A stretch of 64,000 nucleotides of DNA from JAHBVY01 sp964415255 (GCA_964415255.1 CAYQAC010000002.1:1-64000); one strand, 5' to 3'; shown: positions 16,506-26,289, counted from the first letter of the stretch. Translations and numbers: made by a program. The notes: generated by a model from the sequence alone, not told the origin.

Positions 16506-16671
16506 GGCTCAGTCACCGCGTGGCGCTGACGCCGCTTAATCGGCAGGGAGGCTCAGTCGCCGCGTGGCGCGGAGGCAATAGACAGGGCGGCTCACCAAGT
16601 CGCGGTGAGCCCAGTCACCGCGTGGCGCTGGGGCGATAGACAGGGCAACTCACCAGTGCGCGGTGGGCGGC
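16506..16671. repeat. Degenerate ~40-bp tandem repeats
   Basis: About four imperfect copies, each starting CTCAGTC(A/G)CCGCGTGGCG or a truncated form, with GATAGACAGGGC near the end of two. They fill the spacer 3' of the DUF2378 gene and stop at its TGA. Confidence 0.8.
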
Positions 16672-17220
16672 TCAGCTCCAGAACACCTCGATCTCGCAGG
16701 CGTCGTCGTCGTCTTTGCCGCCGGTCACGGTGCGGGCGCGCACGTTGGTGCCGCCGGCGAGGTGCACCACCTCTAAACACGAGCCGAGCACCTCTTGCCA
16801 CATGCTGCTGTCCCACCCGATGCAGCCCTCGAAGGTGCCGCGGATGTAGCCGCGCCGCGTCTCGTGGATGACGAGCCGGCCGGTGTCGTAGTAGCGGTCG
16901 AAGATCTTGGGGGCGATGGAGAGCAGCGTCTCCGGACGCAGCAGCCGGAGCAGCACCCGGTAGGGGCCGTTCATGTCGTCGCGGATGGACTGTGCGCCGA
17001 GATCACGCGCGGGGGCCTCACGCACCACCGCTGCGATCACAGCGCGATACCACTCAATAGGGTACCAGCCCGTGGCCACCAGCTCGCCATACTGCAAGGC
17101 GCTCGCGACGTGCGCTGGCATGGCGCGGTAGGCCGCGCGCACCGCGGCCTCACCTTTCAAGGTCTCCAGCGACCGCACGAGCGATCGGAACGCAACCCCC
17201 TTCACACGTGGATCCGCCAC
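16672..17220 (-). CDS. DUF2378 (TIGR02265) family protein
   Basis: 182 residues, normal for this family of myxobacterial paralogues. Recognisable segments are VKGVAFRSLVRSLETLKGE, YPIEWYRAVIAAVV, the MNGPYRVLLRLLRPETLL block and GYIRGTFEGCIGWDSSMWQE. It appears soluble and cytoplasmic, with no signal peptide or membrane helix. The family has no settled function. The gene is 20 bases downstream of a lipoprotein gene on the same strand and probably co-transcribed with it. It is one of the best lineage markers in the window. Confidence 0.85.
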   Translation of the reverse strand: MADPRVKGVAFRSLVRSLETLKGEAAVRAAYRAMPAHVASALQYGELVATGWYPIEWYRAVIAAVVREAPARDLGAQSIRDDMNGPYRVLLRLLRPETLLSIAPKIFDRYYDTGRLVIHETRRGYIRGTFEGCIGWDSSMWQEVLGSCLEVVHLAGGTNVRARTVTGGKDDDDACEIEVFWS

Positions 17221-17239
17221 AACATCCCCCCTGAGCGCT

Positions 17240-17911
17240 TCACATCACGTTGACCGTGACGCTGAGCTTCTGCTTCTCAATCAAGCATTTGTCTGCGTCA
17301 CAGACTGAAAATGCCAAGGTCCCGCTGATCGTCTTTGCGCCCTTCTCAGTGGGCGTGAAGGGGATGCTCATGGTGGAGCGCTTGTCAGACACCGCCATCC
17401 CACTGACAACGGTGGAGGGGTAGCTGACGCCGCTCGGCGCTGGGTCCAAGGTGAACTTGTAAGGGTACTTGTCGTTGCACTTGAACCCGCCGCGCGCCGC
17501 GAGCACCGCCGTCACCGCCGCGGGCTCACCCGCGGTGAACTTGGAGCCCGCCTGGAGCCAAGCGCCGTAGGTGTCGCTCGCGGCCTCCGCGCCCTTCGTG
17601 TCCTCTACTGGCTTGTCCGTCCCGCCGTTCGCGAGCTTGTTGGCTGGGCCCGCCACATGCGCTGGCTTGGGAGCGTCCGCTGGCTCAGCCTGAGCGGCGC
17701 TGGCAGGCGGCTCGGCGACTGGCTCAGCTGGCTCCGCGACCGGATCGTCAGGGGCCTTGTCTTCGGTGGCCGCGGTGGCTGGCGCCTCCACCTTCGGTGC
17801 CTCCTGCGTCACCTCCGCCCGCTCCGGGGGAGCAGCGGCAGCGGGATCGTCACAGGCCACGAGCAGGCCCAGCGGCAGCCCCAAGAGGGCGAGGTAAAAT
17901 GGAGAGCGCAT
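17240..17911 (-). CDS. Lipoprotein with DsbD-alpha-like C-terminal domain
   Basis: The ATG at 17911 gives MRSPFYLALLGLPLGLLVAC, a lipoprotein signal with lipidated Cys20. The next ~90 residues are an Ala/Pro/Glu-rich linker. The C-terminal ~100 residues (GYPYKFT-like beta pattern, then FSVCDADKCLIEKQKLSVTV) resemble the periplasmic N-terminal domain of DsbD, with a Cys-x4-Cys pair that could accept electrons or bind a ligand. The frame opens further upstream, but that part has no signal sequence. Expected on the periplasmic side of a membrane. The disulfide role is inferred from the Cys pair only. Confidence 0.7.
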   Translation of the reverse strand: MRSPFYLALLGLPLGLLVACDDPAAAAPPERAEVTQEAPKVEAPATAATEDKAPDDPVAEPAEPVAEPPASAAQAEPADAPKPAHVAGPANKLANGGTDKPVEDTKGAEAASDTYGAWLQAGSKFTAGEPAAVTAVLAARGGFKCNDKYPYKFTLDPAPSGVSYPSTVVSGMAVSDKRSTMSIPFTPTEKGAKTISGTLAFSVCDADKCLIEKQKLSVTVNVM

Positions 17912-18016
17912 CTCCAACAGATAGCACGTGGACTCAAGGGTGAATCTGAACAAATTCACAGTGTTCTTCAATTCTGGCGCACCAGCTCTTGCGTGCGCTC
18001 TAGGGCGCACCCCCCG

Positions 18017-20569
18017 CTACTCTGCGCTGGCGGCGGGCTTCATGGCGGAGGCTTCATTGAGCACGCAGCGCACCACGCGCGCCAGCTCTGGCGCGTCATA
18101 AGGCTTCGCGAGCACCGCGGCGAAGCCATCGGACTCGGTGTGAGGGTCCACCTCATAGCCTGTCACCAAGATGACCGGCGTCGGGATCTTCCGCGCCTTG
18201 AGCTCGGCCATCAGCCGCCGCCCCCCGATGCCAGGCATCACCGCGTCCGTCAGGATGAGGTCAAAGGCCGGCACGGCGCGCGACGCCCGCTCAAGCGCCT
18301 CCGCCCCCGACCACGCCAAGGTGACGCTGTAACCGCAGGCCTCGAGCACCGCCTTGGCGGCCATCAGCGGCGCGTCGCGATCATCCACCACCAGCACCCG
18401 CTCATTCCCACGTGGTAAATTGTCTGGGCGCCGGACGACGAGCTCAGCGGCGCTCGCCTCGCGCGCCGGGAGGTAGAGCGACACGGTGGCGCCGCGCCCA
18501 GGGAGGCTGGAGACAGTCGCCCAGCCGCCCTGCTCCTTCATGCTGGCGTAGACCATCGCGAGGCCGAGCCCGGTGCCCTCCCCCGCCGCCTTGGTGGTGA
18601 AGAAGGGCTCGAACACGCGAGACTGGAGCTCGCTCGGGATCCCCTCGCCGGTGTCCGTCACGCTGAGCACCACGAACGCGCCGGGCTGAGTGCGCACGCT
18701 CGCCGCGGTGAGCTCGGTGACGCGCATCTTCAGCTCCAGCTGGCCGCCGTCAGGCATGGCGTCCCGAGCGTTGAGCGCCAGGTTGATGAGCGCCTGCTCA
18801 AGCTGACCACTGTCGCCGAGGATGCAGAGCGGCTCATCCTCCACGTCCACTTGAATGTGGATCGTCTCTGGGATGCTCCGCTCAAGCAGCGTCGCGACCC
18901 GGCGCAGCACCTCCGCGGGGCGCATCGGACCCATGCGCGCCTCCCGCCGCCTGGATAAGGTGAGCAGCCGCTGCGTCAGCTCCGCGGCCTGCCACATGGA
19001 CTGCTCCACGTGCTCCAGGTGCGAGTCCACCTCCGTGGAGCGCGTCTTCAGGCGCGCCAGCGACACCCCAGCGAGCATGGCGGTGAGCAGGTTGTTGAAG
19101 TCGTGCGCGAGGCCGCCCGCGAGGCCCCCCACAGCCTCCATTTTCTGCACCTCCACCAGCTGCTTGAGCAGCATGTGCTGCTCCGTGCCGTCAGCTACCA
19201 AGACCAACGCGCCGCCCTTCTCTAAGGGAGCCACGCTCAGCTGGATGTGACGCTGGAGCTCGCTTGGGAGGTGCTCGCGCGCGCCCGCCTGACCTGGCTC
19301 AGGCGCGGCGAGGGTGTGCTCCGTCACGCTGCGCTCACGGCGCACCATGGCGCCACGGATTTGCTCCGCCACGCCAGCGCCGACCCACTCTTCACCGCGC
19401 AGCAGATCCGTGCTGCCGCCGTTCGTGAGCTGACCAAGGCGCCGATTACAGATCACCACGCGGCCGCCGTCTTGAATGTAGGCGATGCCGATCGGCGCGT
19501 CGTCGAGCAGCGCCCTGAGGCGCGCCTCCTCGCGGCGCACCTCACGCACCAAGGAGCGCAAGAGCTCCGCGTTGCCCCACGCACGCATCCCCATGAAGAG
19601 CGCCAACATCACGCCCGCGGTGACGAACAGCGGCATCAGATCAGCTGTCCATTGGTCGTGGTAGATGAAGGCGACGCCCGTCAGCCCGAGCACCCCCGTG
19701 GAGGGGATGAGCGCGTCCCAGGAGGACAGCTCAGGGCGCTGCGAGGGGACGCTCTCCTCCAGCCAGTCTGCCTCGTAGGCTGCCCAAATCAGCACACAGA
19801 AGGCGACCAACCACACGACGTCGATGACGTGCCCCGTCTGGTAGGTGTGCGTCAGCAGCGAGTGGCCATAGAGGATGTCCACCACCGCGAGCACCGCCAC
19901 GCTGACGAGCTGGAGCGTCACCACCCGCTGACGCGTGCCCCAGCGATGCTGCCAGAGGCAGGTGAGGCCGAACATCAGCGCGCACAAACGCAGGATGGGG
20001 TAGGCCACCGCGACCGCGATGTAGGTGAGGGACTCCCCCGCGAGCGACGCTGGGCGATAGAGGATCATGGCGCACGCCATCAGGCACACGCTGAGCGTCA
20101 CCCCCAAGTCACCCACCTGCTTGATGGTGAGTGGCGCGCTCGGCACCGCGCGCTGCTGGTACCAAAACGCGGCGACGAACATCGGGCTGCTCAAGATGAA
20201 CAGCGCGTCGCTCAGGTGCGGGAAGGGCGCCATCTTCCCGCTGACCAGCTCAAGGTAGTCCCAGACGAGCATGCCGAGCATCCACGCCAAGGCCGCCCCC
20301 CCAAAGCACAGCCAGCCGCGGCGCTCTGAGCCGCGCTTGCGCGACGCGGTGTCAAAGCACTTGGCCGCGGCCAGCAGGCTCACCCAAGTCCAGCCAAGAT
20401 CAGACCACCAAGCCACCCAGCGCGGCTCGTGCCGAAGCACCAGCACCCCCAGGTGGAACACCACCGCCGCGAGGCACAAGATGAGCACCACCCTCCCGCG
20501 CCGGCGCGGGACACGCGAGGCGCTGGGCTTACCACGAGCGCTGGCGCTGGGGGAGCCGGGTGCGGTCAA
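18017..20569 (-). CDS. Membrane-bound hybrid histidine kinase
   Basis: 850 residues. About nine or ten membrane helices (residues ~27-320) form an integral sensor region. A PAS-like domain (~355-455) follows, then a His-box with His near 488 (GGLAGGLAHDFNNLLTAML), ATPase motifs (NLALNARDAMPDGG, DTGEGIP, GTGLGLAMVY) and a C-terminal receiver at ~725-840 with phospho-acceptor Asp near 774 (ILTDAVMPGIGG) and Lys in VLAKPY. Phosphate likely moves His to Asp within the protein and on to an unknown partner. The gene is separated by ~100 bases from the genes on both sides. Confidence 0.92.
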   Translation of the reverse strand: MTAPGSPSASARGKPSASRVPRRRGRVVLILCLAAVVFHLGVLVLRHEPRWVAWWSDLGWTWVSLLAAAKCFDTASRKRGSERRGWLCFGGAALAWMLGMLVWDYLELVSGKMAPFPHLSDALFILSSPMFVAAFWYQQRAVPSAPLTIKQVGDLGVTLSVCLMACAMILYRPASLAGESLTYIAVAVAYPILRLCALMFGLTCLWQHRWGTRQRVVTLQLVSVAVLAVVDILYGHSLLTHTYQTGHVIDVVWLVAFCVLIWAAYEADWLEESVPSQRPELSSWDALIPSTGVLGLTGVAFIYHDQWTADLMPLFVTAGVMLALFMGMRAWGNAELLRSLVREVRREEARLRALLDDAPIGIAYIQDGGRVVICNRRLGQLTNGGSTDLLRGEEWVGAGVAEQIRGAMVRRERSVTEHTLAAPEPGQAGAREHLPSELQRHIQLSVAPLEKGGALVLVADGTEQHMLLKQLVEVQKMEAVGGLAGGLAHDFNNLLTAMLAGVSLARLKTRSTEVDSHLEHVEQSMWQAAELTQRLLTLSRRREARMGPMRPAEVLRRVATLLERSIPETIHIQVDVEDEPLCILGDSGQLEQALINLALNARDAMPDGGQLELKMRVTELTAASVRTQPGAFVVLSVTDTGEGIPSELQSRVFEPFFTTKAAGEGTGLGLAMVYASMKEQGGWATVSSLPGRGATVSLYLPAREASAAELVVRRPDNLPRGNERVLVVDDRDAPLMAAKAVLEACGYSVTLAWSGAEALERASRAVPAFDLILTDAVMPGIGGRRLMAELKARKIPTPVILVTGYEVDPHTESDGFAAVLAKPYDAPELARVVRCVLNEASAMKPAASAE

Positions 20570-20672
20570 GTTGGCGCTAGTATCTGCGTGACTTTGCGCG
20601 GCGCCAAGGACGGAATCTGAAGGTGGCTAGCGGGGCGCGCGTCGCGATGTGAGCCGCGGGGCCGCTCCTGGC

Positions 20673-21386
20673 TCACAGCGCTGGGCGCAGGCGCCCTAGG
20701 GCGACCGGCACAACTGTTTCCACGCGCAAAATACGGGGACCCAGGCTGACCGGGATGAAGCCGCTCGCCTCGAGCAAAGCGAGCTCGAAGGGGATGAAGC
20801 CGCCTTCGGGGCCGACCACCAAGGTGGCGTAGTCAGGGAGGGGGGTGAGACGAGGCGCTCCAAGGCTTGGATGCAAGAGCAGCCGGCGCCCCGCCGCGTG
20901 GCTCAGCTGGTCCTCCACGAAGGGGCGAAACCCCCGCGCGATCGCCACGCGCGGCAGCAGGGTGTCCTTGGCTTGCTCCAGGCCGAGGAGCAGCTGCTCG
21001 CGGACATACGCCGGCGCCAGGCGGTGATTTTGCCAGTAGCTTCGCTCAACCCGCGCAGCGTTCATCAGGGTGATTTGCTTCACGCCCAGGCAGGCCACAT
21101 CGCGCAGCAGCCGGCCCAGCACCTTGGGGCGCGGTAAGGCGAGCACCAGGTGCAGCCCCAAGTCCGCCGGGGGCGACGCGCTCAAGTTGAGCGAGAGCGA
21201 CACCCCCGCGGCGTCCAGCGCCTCCACCCGCCCCTCACCCAGCGGGCCATCTACCACACCCACCCGAAGCTGACGCCCCACGCTGGCCCGGTGAACCCGC
21301 CGCACATGCTCCGCCCGCCGCCCCGTGATGTGCGCGCGCCGCCCATCATGAGACAGCTCCTCTTGGTGCAGCAGCAGCAAGTTCAC
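20673..21386 (-). CDS. rsmE: 16S rRNA m3U1498 methyltransferase RsmE
   Basis: SPOUT-class enzyme that methylates N3 of U1498 in 16S rRNA. The catalytic knot region shows VVGPEGGFIPFELALL and SLGPRILRVETVVPVALG, both signature motifs. The N-terminal PUA-like part contains ITGRRAEHVRRVHRA. I prefer the GTG at 21386 because homologues begin at VNLLLL; an in-frame ATG six codons upstream (21404) is possible. About 237 residues, the usual length. It is divergent from the lipoprotein gene at 21575. Confidence 0.93.
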   Translation of the reverse strand: MNLLLLHQEELSHDGRRAHITGRRAEHVRRVHRASVGRQLRVGVVDGPLGEGRVEALDAAGVSLSLNLSASPPADLGLHLVLALPRPKVLGRLLRDVACLGVKQITLMNAARVERSYWQNHRLAPAYVREQLLLGLEQAKDTLLPRVAIARGFRPFVEDQLSHAAGRRLLLHPSLGAPRLTPLPDYATLVVGPEGGFIPFELALLEASGFIPVSLGPRILRVETVVPVALGRLRPAL

Positions 21387-21574
21387 GCGCGAACTCAGTC
21401 GCAAGACGAACGGGCCCCGTCAACCCAGCGCCGCCCTGGGCGCGCCCGTGAGCGCCCAACGCGAGCACGCCGGGCGCCCAAGCTGATATGCCAGGCGCCT
21501 CAAGATCCAGTAGCTTATACGCCTCGACCAGCTACGTGACAGAGCGGCGCACCGCGCGCCTCAAGGAACAACTG

Positions 21575-23683
21575 ATGCGACGTCTCACCCTCACCTCGCT
21601 GTTCTTGGCCTTCACAGCCGCCGCTACGGCTTCCTGCGGTGGCGATGACGACCCCGCGGGCTCAGGCGGCACAGGTGGCACCGCTGGGGTGGGCGGCGTA
21701 GGCGGCACCGGCGGCACCGGTGGTCACATCGACCCCGACGCGCCGCCCCTGCTCGGCCAAGACTGCGACCCCATCAGCACGCACTGCGGCTTCCCATTCC
21801 CGAGCGACGTGTACCTGGTGGATGACACCGGCACGCCCTCAGGCAAGCGCGTGAAGTTCGGCAAAAGGACGCTGCCGCGCTTCGCCTACGGCCCCTCGAT
21901 GGATCCTGCGCTGTGGGACAACCTAGACGGCTTCTCCCCTGGGCAGGCGCCCATGGCCTACTTCTATCATGTCTCGCCAGACGGCTTCCCCACCCCGGAG
22001 TCCATCCCCGAGTCGCTCGCAGATGACGCGCGCACCTTCTTGATTGAGGCGGACACGGGGCGCCGCATCCCACACTGGGTGGATGTGGATCACTCCACGC
22101 GGTTCAACGGGCTCAACGACCTGGACGACGAGCGCGCCTTCATGCTCCGCCCCGCGGTGCACCTGAAGCACGGCACGCGCTACATCGTGGCGCTGCGTGG
22201 GCTGCGCGACTACGACGGCGCGCCGATCGAGCCGAGCCCAGCCTTCCAAGCGCTGCGCGACGGCACCGAGTCGAGCGAGCCGTCGGTCATGCTCCGCCGC
22301 GAGCACTACGCCAAACTGTTCGGTGAGCTAGCGTCGGCGGGCGTCGCGAAGGACGATCTGCTGCTCGCTTGGGACTACACCACCGCCAGCCGCGAGGGCA
22401 CCACGGGCCAGCTCATCCGCATGCGCGATCTCGCGCTCGAAGCGGTCGGGGAAGATGGCCCTGAATTCGTCGTGAAGTCCGTGGTGGACGACCCCAACCC
22501 CCACATCAAGCACCGGGTGACGCTCACCATGAGGACCCCGCTGTTCCTGAACCACACACGCGACTACGACGGCGACGATCCGGAGCCAGCCGCGCTCCAG
22601 AGGGACAGCTCAGGCCGCGTCGGGCAGAACGGGATGATGGAGTTCGATGTCTTGGTGCACATCCCCCACGCCGTTGATAATGGTCAGCCACTAGGACTAC
22701 TCCAGAATGGGCACGGGCTCTTCGGTCGTAAGACGGAGGGTCAAGACGGCTACCTCGCGGCGATCGCCAACGACTACGGGTGGCTCGCCTTCGCCACCGA
22801 GCTGTTCGGCTTCTCCGAGAACGACGTGCCGCTCGCCATCAACGCGCTGGGCGGCGACCCGCACTTGCTGCCAAGCTTCGTCGCGCGGCAGCACCAAGGC
22901 CACGTCAACCAGCTGACCGCGATGCGCATGATGATGGGGCGCGTCGCGCGCGACGGCATCCAAGATGGGGCGCGCGTCTTACTACCGCCGGGGGCGGTGG
23001 ACACAAGCCTCCGCGCTTACCGCGGGGACAGCCAGGGCGGCATCATGGGCGCCGTCTACATGAGCATCTCCACGGACGTCACGCGCGGGCTGCTGGGAGA
23101 GACGGGCTTCCCCTATAATCTGCTGTTAAACCGCAGCGTGGATTGGGCAGGCTATGGCTTCATCCTGCAGACCGCGACCGAGACGGGGCTCGACATCCAG
23201 CTCGTGCTCGGGCTGATCCAGATGCTGTGGGACCAGACGGAGCCGAGCGGCTACATCAACTACCTGGCGAGCGACACCCTGCCAGGCACCCCGCCGCACC
23301 GCGTGCTGATCCACTCCGCCCTCGGGGATCATCAGGTGAGCACCTACGCGGCGCAGCTGATGGCGCGCAGCATCGGCGCCAAGAACCTGCTCTCGAGCGG
23401 CGGTGAGCTGCCGCGTGCCACCTGGGGCATCGAGTCGGCGAGCGGCCCCATCACGGAGGGCTCGGCCCTGGTGGAGTTCGACTTTGGCCTGGCCCCGGAG
23501 CCGCTCACGAACACGCCAGCCACCGACGGCTGCGATCCACACGACCGCGTGCGGGTGCTCACCCCAGCGAACGAGATGCAAGATCAGTTCTTCCGCACCG
23601 GCGCCATCAACGCCACCTGTGACGGCGTGTGCAACTGCGACGGCCCAGGCGCTGAAGAGGGCTGCGCCTTGACCTGCAACTGA
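21575..23683 (+). CDS. Large secreted lipoprotein with alpha/beta-hydrolase-like nucleophile motif
   Basis: The ATG at 21575 follows AAGGA at 21563 and gives signal and lipobox ATASC; a Gly/Thr/Val-rich linker follows, as in many myxobacterial surface lipoproteins. The ~640-residue mature part includes AYRGDSQGGIMGAVYM, a GxSxG-type nucleophile elbow, and downstream HSALGDHQVST with candidate Asp and His. The first 200 mature residues are beta-rich. The C-terminal end carries a Cys-rich run (CDGVCNCDGPG...CALTC). Substrate unknown; an esterase or lipase acting outside the cell is the most likely reading. Confidence 0.7.
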   Translation: MRRLTLTSLFLAFTAAATASCGGDDDPAGSGGTGGTAGVGGVGGTGGTGGHIDPDAPPLLGQDCDPISTHCGFPFPSDVYLVDDTGTPSGKRVKFGKRTLPRFAYGPSMDPALWDNLDGFSPGQAPMAYFYHVSPDGFPTPESIPESLADDARTFLIEADTGRRIPHWVDVDHSTRFNGLNDLDDERAFMLRPAVHLKHGTRYIVALRGLRDYDGAPIEPSPAFQALRDGTESSEPSVMLRREHYAKLFGELASAGVAKDDLLLAWDYTTASREGTTGQLIRMRDLALEAVGEDGPEFVVKSVVDDPNPHIKHRVTLTMRTPLFLNHTRDYDGDDPEPAALQRDSSGRVGQNGMMEFDVLVHIPHAVDNGQPLGLLQNGHGLFGRKTEGQDGYLAAIANDYGWLAFATELFGFSENDVPLAINALGGDPHLLPSFVARQHQGHVNQLTAMRMMMGRVARDGIQDGARVLLPPGAVDTSLRAYRGDSQGGIMGAVYMSISTDVTRGLLGETGFPYNLLLNRSVDWAGYGFILQTATETGLDIQLVLGLIQMLWDQTEPSGYINYLASDTLPGTPPHRVLIHSALGDHQVSTYAAQLMARSIGAKNLLSSGGELPRATWGIESASGPITEGSALVEFDFGLAPEPLTNTPATDGCDPHDRVRVLTPANEMQDQFFRTGAINATCDGVCNCDGPGAEEGCALTCN

Positions 23684-23706
23684 GCCCGTCGGCACCTATA
23701 TTTTCT

Positions 23707-24597
23707 ATGCGGAATCTAATTCGTTGGGCGCTCTACGGGTGGCGACTCCCAGGGCTCTCCACCTCGACTAGGCCACGTATCTCCGTGAGGCTCGCTTCAT
23801 CAGCGCTCGTGTGGGCGCTCTCGCTGGGGGCGCTCCCCGTGGTCGTGGGCTGCGGCTCAGACAGTGCGCCTGACGGAAGCGTGGGTGGCAGCGCGGGGGC
23901 TGGCGCGCTGGGCGGGAGCGCGGGGCAGGCAGGTGGGGCTTCAGGCGCGGCGGGTGGGGGCGCGGCGCATGGGGGGGTCGCAGGTTTGGGGGTTGGGGGG
24001 GCTCAGGGGATAGGCGGGGCTGCCGGGTGTGACGGCTCAACACCGTTCGCCGTACGCGCCGTGAGCCACGAGTTCGGCGTTGGGCAGACCCATGGTCAGG
24101 CTAGCTTCCCATCGCCGGTGCTGGGGCCACCGCGCGGAGGCGGGTGCTGCCAGGGCTCGCTCGACGTCACCTCCCTCGGGCTCGGAGGCTGGGTGATCTT
24201 GGAGCTGGGGGACACCGTGGTGGACGGCCCCGGGCCGGACCTCTTGGTGTTCGAGAACGCCTTTGAGCACTCAGGCGGCGTGTTCGCGGAGCCGGCCACC
24301 GTGGCCGTCAGCGAAGACGGCGAGCAGTGGTTCGAGTTCCCTTGCACCGCCACCGAGCCGCCTTGGGGCGCCTGCGCCGGGGTGAGCCCGGTGTACGCCA
24401 ACGCCGACACCAACAGCCTGAGCCCGACGGACCCAGCCGAGGCCGGCGGGGACGCTTACGATCTCGCGGACCTTGGCCTCACGCAGGCGCGCTTCGTCAA
24501 AATCACGGATCGCGCGGACCTCACCAGCACGGTGTTCGATTTGGACGCCGTGGCGGTGATAAACGGCGCCTGCTCCACGCCCTCGCGGCGTCGGTGA
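23707..24597 (+). CDS. Cell-surface lipoprotein with Gly-rich linker
   Basis: Signal with lipobox near residue 48 (LPVVVGCGS), then a ~60-residue Gly/Ala/Ser stretch, then a folded domain of ~190 residues. The pattern GGWVILELGDTVVDGPGPDL-LVFENAF and VAVSEDGEQWFEFPC, then AGGDAYDLADLGLTQARFVK, recurs in myxobacterial surface proteins and resembles a discoidin-like carbohydrate-binding sandwich. It starts 24 bases after the preceding lipoprotein and is probably in one operon with it and the following gene. The start is uncertain: several Met/Val codons precede the hydrophobic core. Confidence 0.7.
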   Translation: MRNLIRWALYGWRLPGLSTSTRPRISVRLASSALVWALSLGALPVVVGCGSDSAPDGSVGGSAGAGALGGSAGQAGGASGAAGGGAAHGGVAGLGVGGAQGIGGAAGCDGSTPFAVRAVSHEFGVGQTHGQASFPSPVLGPPRGGGCCQGSLDVTSLGLGGWVILELGDTVVDGPGPDLLVFENAFEHSGGVFAEPATVAVSEDGEQWFEFPCTATEPPWGACAGVSPVYANADTNSLSPTDPAEAGGDAYDLADLGLTQARFVKITDRADLTSTVFDLDAVAVINGACSTPSRRR

Positions 24598-24621
24598 CGT
24601 GGCGGTGCTAGCCTGCCCAGC

Positions 24622-26289
24622 GTGATTTCGCGCCGCTACGCTCTAACAGCGCGCCCCGCCTCGCGCTGGGCGACGCAGGCCGCCGCCGTGCTCGCGCTGC
24701 TCATCACGGGGCCCGCCGCGGCGCAGCCCACACCGCACGAGTACTTCGAGCCGAGCCCGGGGGAGGACGCGCTGCTCGGCACCACGGCGATGGGCAGCTC
24801 ACTGCCAGCGGCGCTGCAGACATCGAGCGGGCTCGCCATCGCGCCGGACGTCTCACGCCCCACCTCCCCGCTGGAGAAGGCCTACGGCGGCAGCTCCACG
24901 CCGGAGAGCGTCGACGCCAGCTACCGGGTGGACCCAGACACCACACGGCCAGATGTAGTCAGCTACGATGACCCCTTCATCCCTGCCGTCACGCCCTTCA
25001 AGCGGCTCTACGCTTACGACAGCGTGAGTGACGACCTCGAGCTGGTGGTGAACCAGAAGGCGCTCACGCCGCTTGAGGTGGGCGGCGAAGTCGGCCGCTT
25101 CGACGATCAGTTCTTCGCCGACATGACGGTGGATCTTGAGGCGAATGTCCCCGTGCGCATCCCCTCACCGGGCCCCATGGCCCGCGTGATCAAGCTGGAG
25201 ACGCAGCCGCCGGCGACGCTCGAGCTGCTCAGGGACAGCGCCGACAACTGGTTCATCCGCGCGCAAGCGCGCGCGCGCGTGCGGCTGGTGATGCAGATCG
25301 CCGTCCCTCGCGCGGCGTTCAGCGGCGCGCTCGCCGACGTGGGTGACAGCGCGCTCGCCAGCAGCGTCCCGCGCCTGCCCGCTTCCATCCGCCCAGCGGC
25401 GATGGAGGTCGCCACGCAGATCGGTGTGAGCCGCGCGCAGACGCCGAAGGAGCGGGTCAAGGCGCTGGTCGCCTACTTCCGGAGCTTCGCGCCGAGCGGC
25501 GACAAGCCACAGTCTTACGGCGCGCAGCTCTACCTCGATCTTGCGCTGGGGAAGAAGGGCGTGTGTCGTCACCGCGCCTATGCCTTCGTCATCACCGCGC
25601 ACGCCGTGGGCGTCCCGGCGCGCATGGTGCGCAACGAGGCGCACGCCTGGGTGGAGGTGTATGATGGCCACGTGTGGCACCGCATCGATCTCGGTGGTGC
25701 CGCGGCGCGCATGGAGCTCGAGGAGGACACCTCCAAGCTCACGCATCAGCCGCCCGCTGATCCTTACGACTGGCCCGCCGGCAGCGAGCGCGGCACCGAC
25801 ATGGCGAGCCACGCCAGCACGAGCCCCGGCGGCGGGGACCCAGGCGCTCCAGGCGACGAGCCGGGCGGCTCCTCCGGCTCCATGAGCAGCGTGTATCCCC
25901 AAGCCGGCGACCCAGCCTCGCCCCCTAGCTCGCCGAGCCCCTCGCCGCTCTCCTCCTTACTCTCCGATCCACCGCCAGGCGAGGCGCCCGATCAGCGCCC
26001 CATCCCTGAGCTCGAGGTGCAGCTGCCCAAGCCCGAGGCGCGCCGCGGCCACCCGCTCAGCGTACAAGGTCAGGTGACCGCACGAGGCGCCTCCTGCGCT
26101 GGGGTCCGCGTGGACATTGGGCTGAAGTCCAGCTCCGGCGCCATCTACGTGCTCCAGTCCCTGGCGGCGGACGCCGAGGGCCGCTTCGACGGCGCGGTGA
26201 TGGTGCCGTTTCATCTGGGCGTCGGCGAGTATGAGGTGCTCGTGAGCACCCCCGGCAACGACCGCTGCGGCGCGGCGCTGAACCACTGA
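24622..26289 (+). CDS. Secreted transglutaminase-like (papain-fold) protein
   Basis: 555 residues from a GTG at 24622. Signal peptide (AAAVLALLITGPAAAQ). The catalytic triad of the transglutaminase-like superfamily is present at about residues 310-360: Cys in GVCRHRAYAF, His in NEAHAWVEVYDG, Asp in WHRIDLGG. A Ser/Pro/Gly-rich linker (~390-460) leads to a C-terminal Ig-like beta domain (LEVQLPKPEARRGHPLSV onward). In bacteria such enzymes are mostly proteases or peptidoglycan- or protein-modifying enzymes outside the cytoplasm. It follows the preceding lipoprotein by 24 bases. Confidence 0.85.
   Translation: MISRRYALTARPASRWATQAAAVLALLITGPAAAQPTPHEYFEPSPGEDALLGTTAMGSSLPAALQTSSGLAIAPDVSRPTSPLEKAYGGSSTPESVDASYRVDPDTTRPDVVSYDDPFIPAVTPFKRLYAYDSVSDDLELVVNQKALTPLEVGGEVGRFDDQFFADMTVDLEANVPVRIPSPGPMARVIKLETQPPATLELLRDSADNWFIRAQARARVRLVMQIAVPRAAFSGALADVGDSALASSVPRLPASIRPAAMEVATQIGVSRAQTPKERVKALVAYFRSFAPSGDKPQSYGAQLYLDLALGKKGVCRHRAYAFVITAHAVGVPARMVRNEAHAWVEVYDGHVWHRIDLGGAAARMELEEDTSKLTHQPPADPYDWPAGSERGTDMASHASTSPGGGDPGAPGDEPGGSSGSMSSVYPQAGDPASPPSSPSPSPLSSLLSDPPPGEAPDQRPIPELEVQLPKPEARRGHPLSVQGQVTARGASCAGVRVDIGLKSSSGAIYVLQSLAADAEGRFDGAVMVPFHLGVGEYEVLVSTPGNDRCGAALNH

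Noticed and set aside
23984..24003. G-rich run resembling the dispersed motif
   Set aside because: It is part of the Gly-rich linker codons of a lipoprotein and lacks the GCACCGC part.
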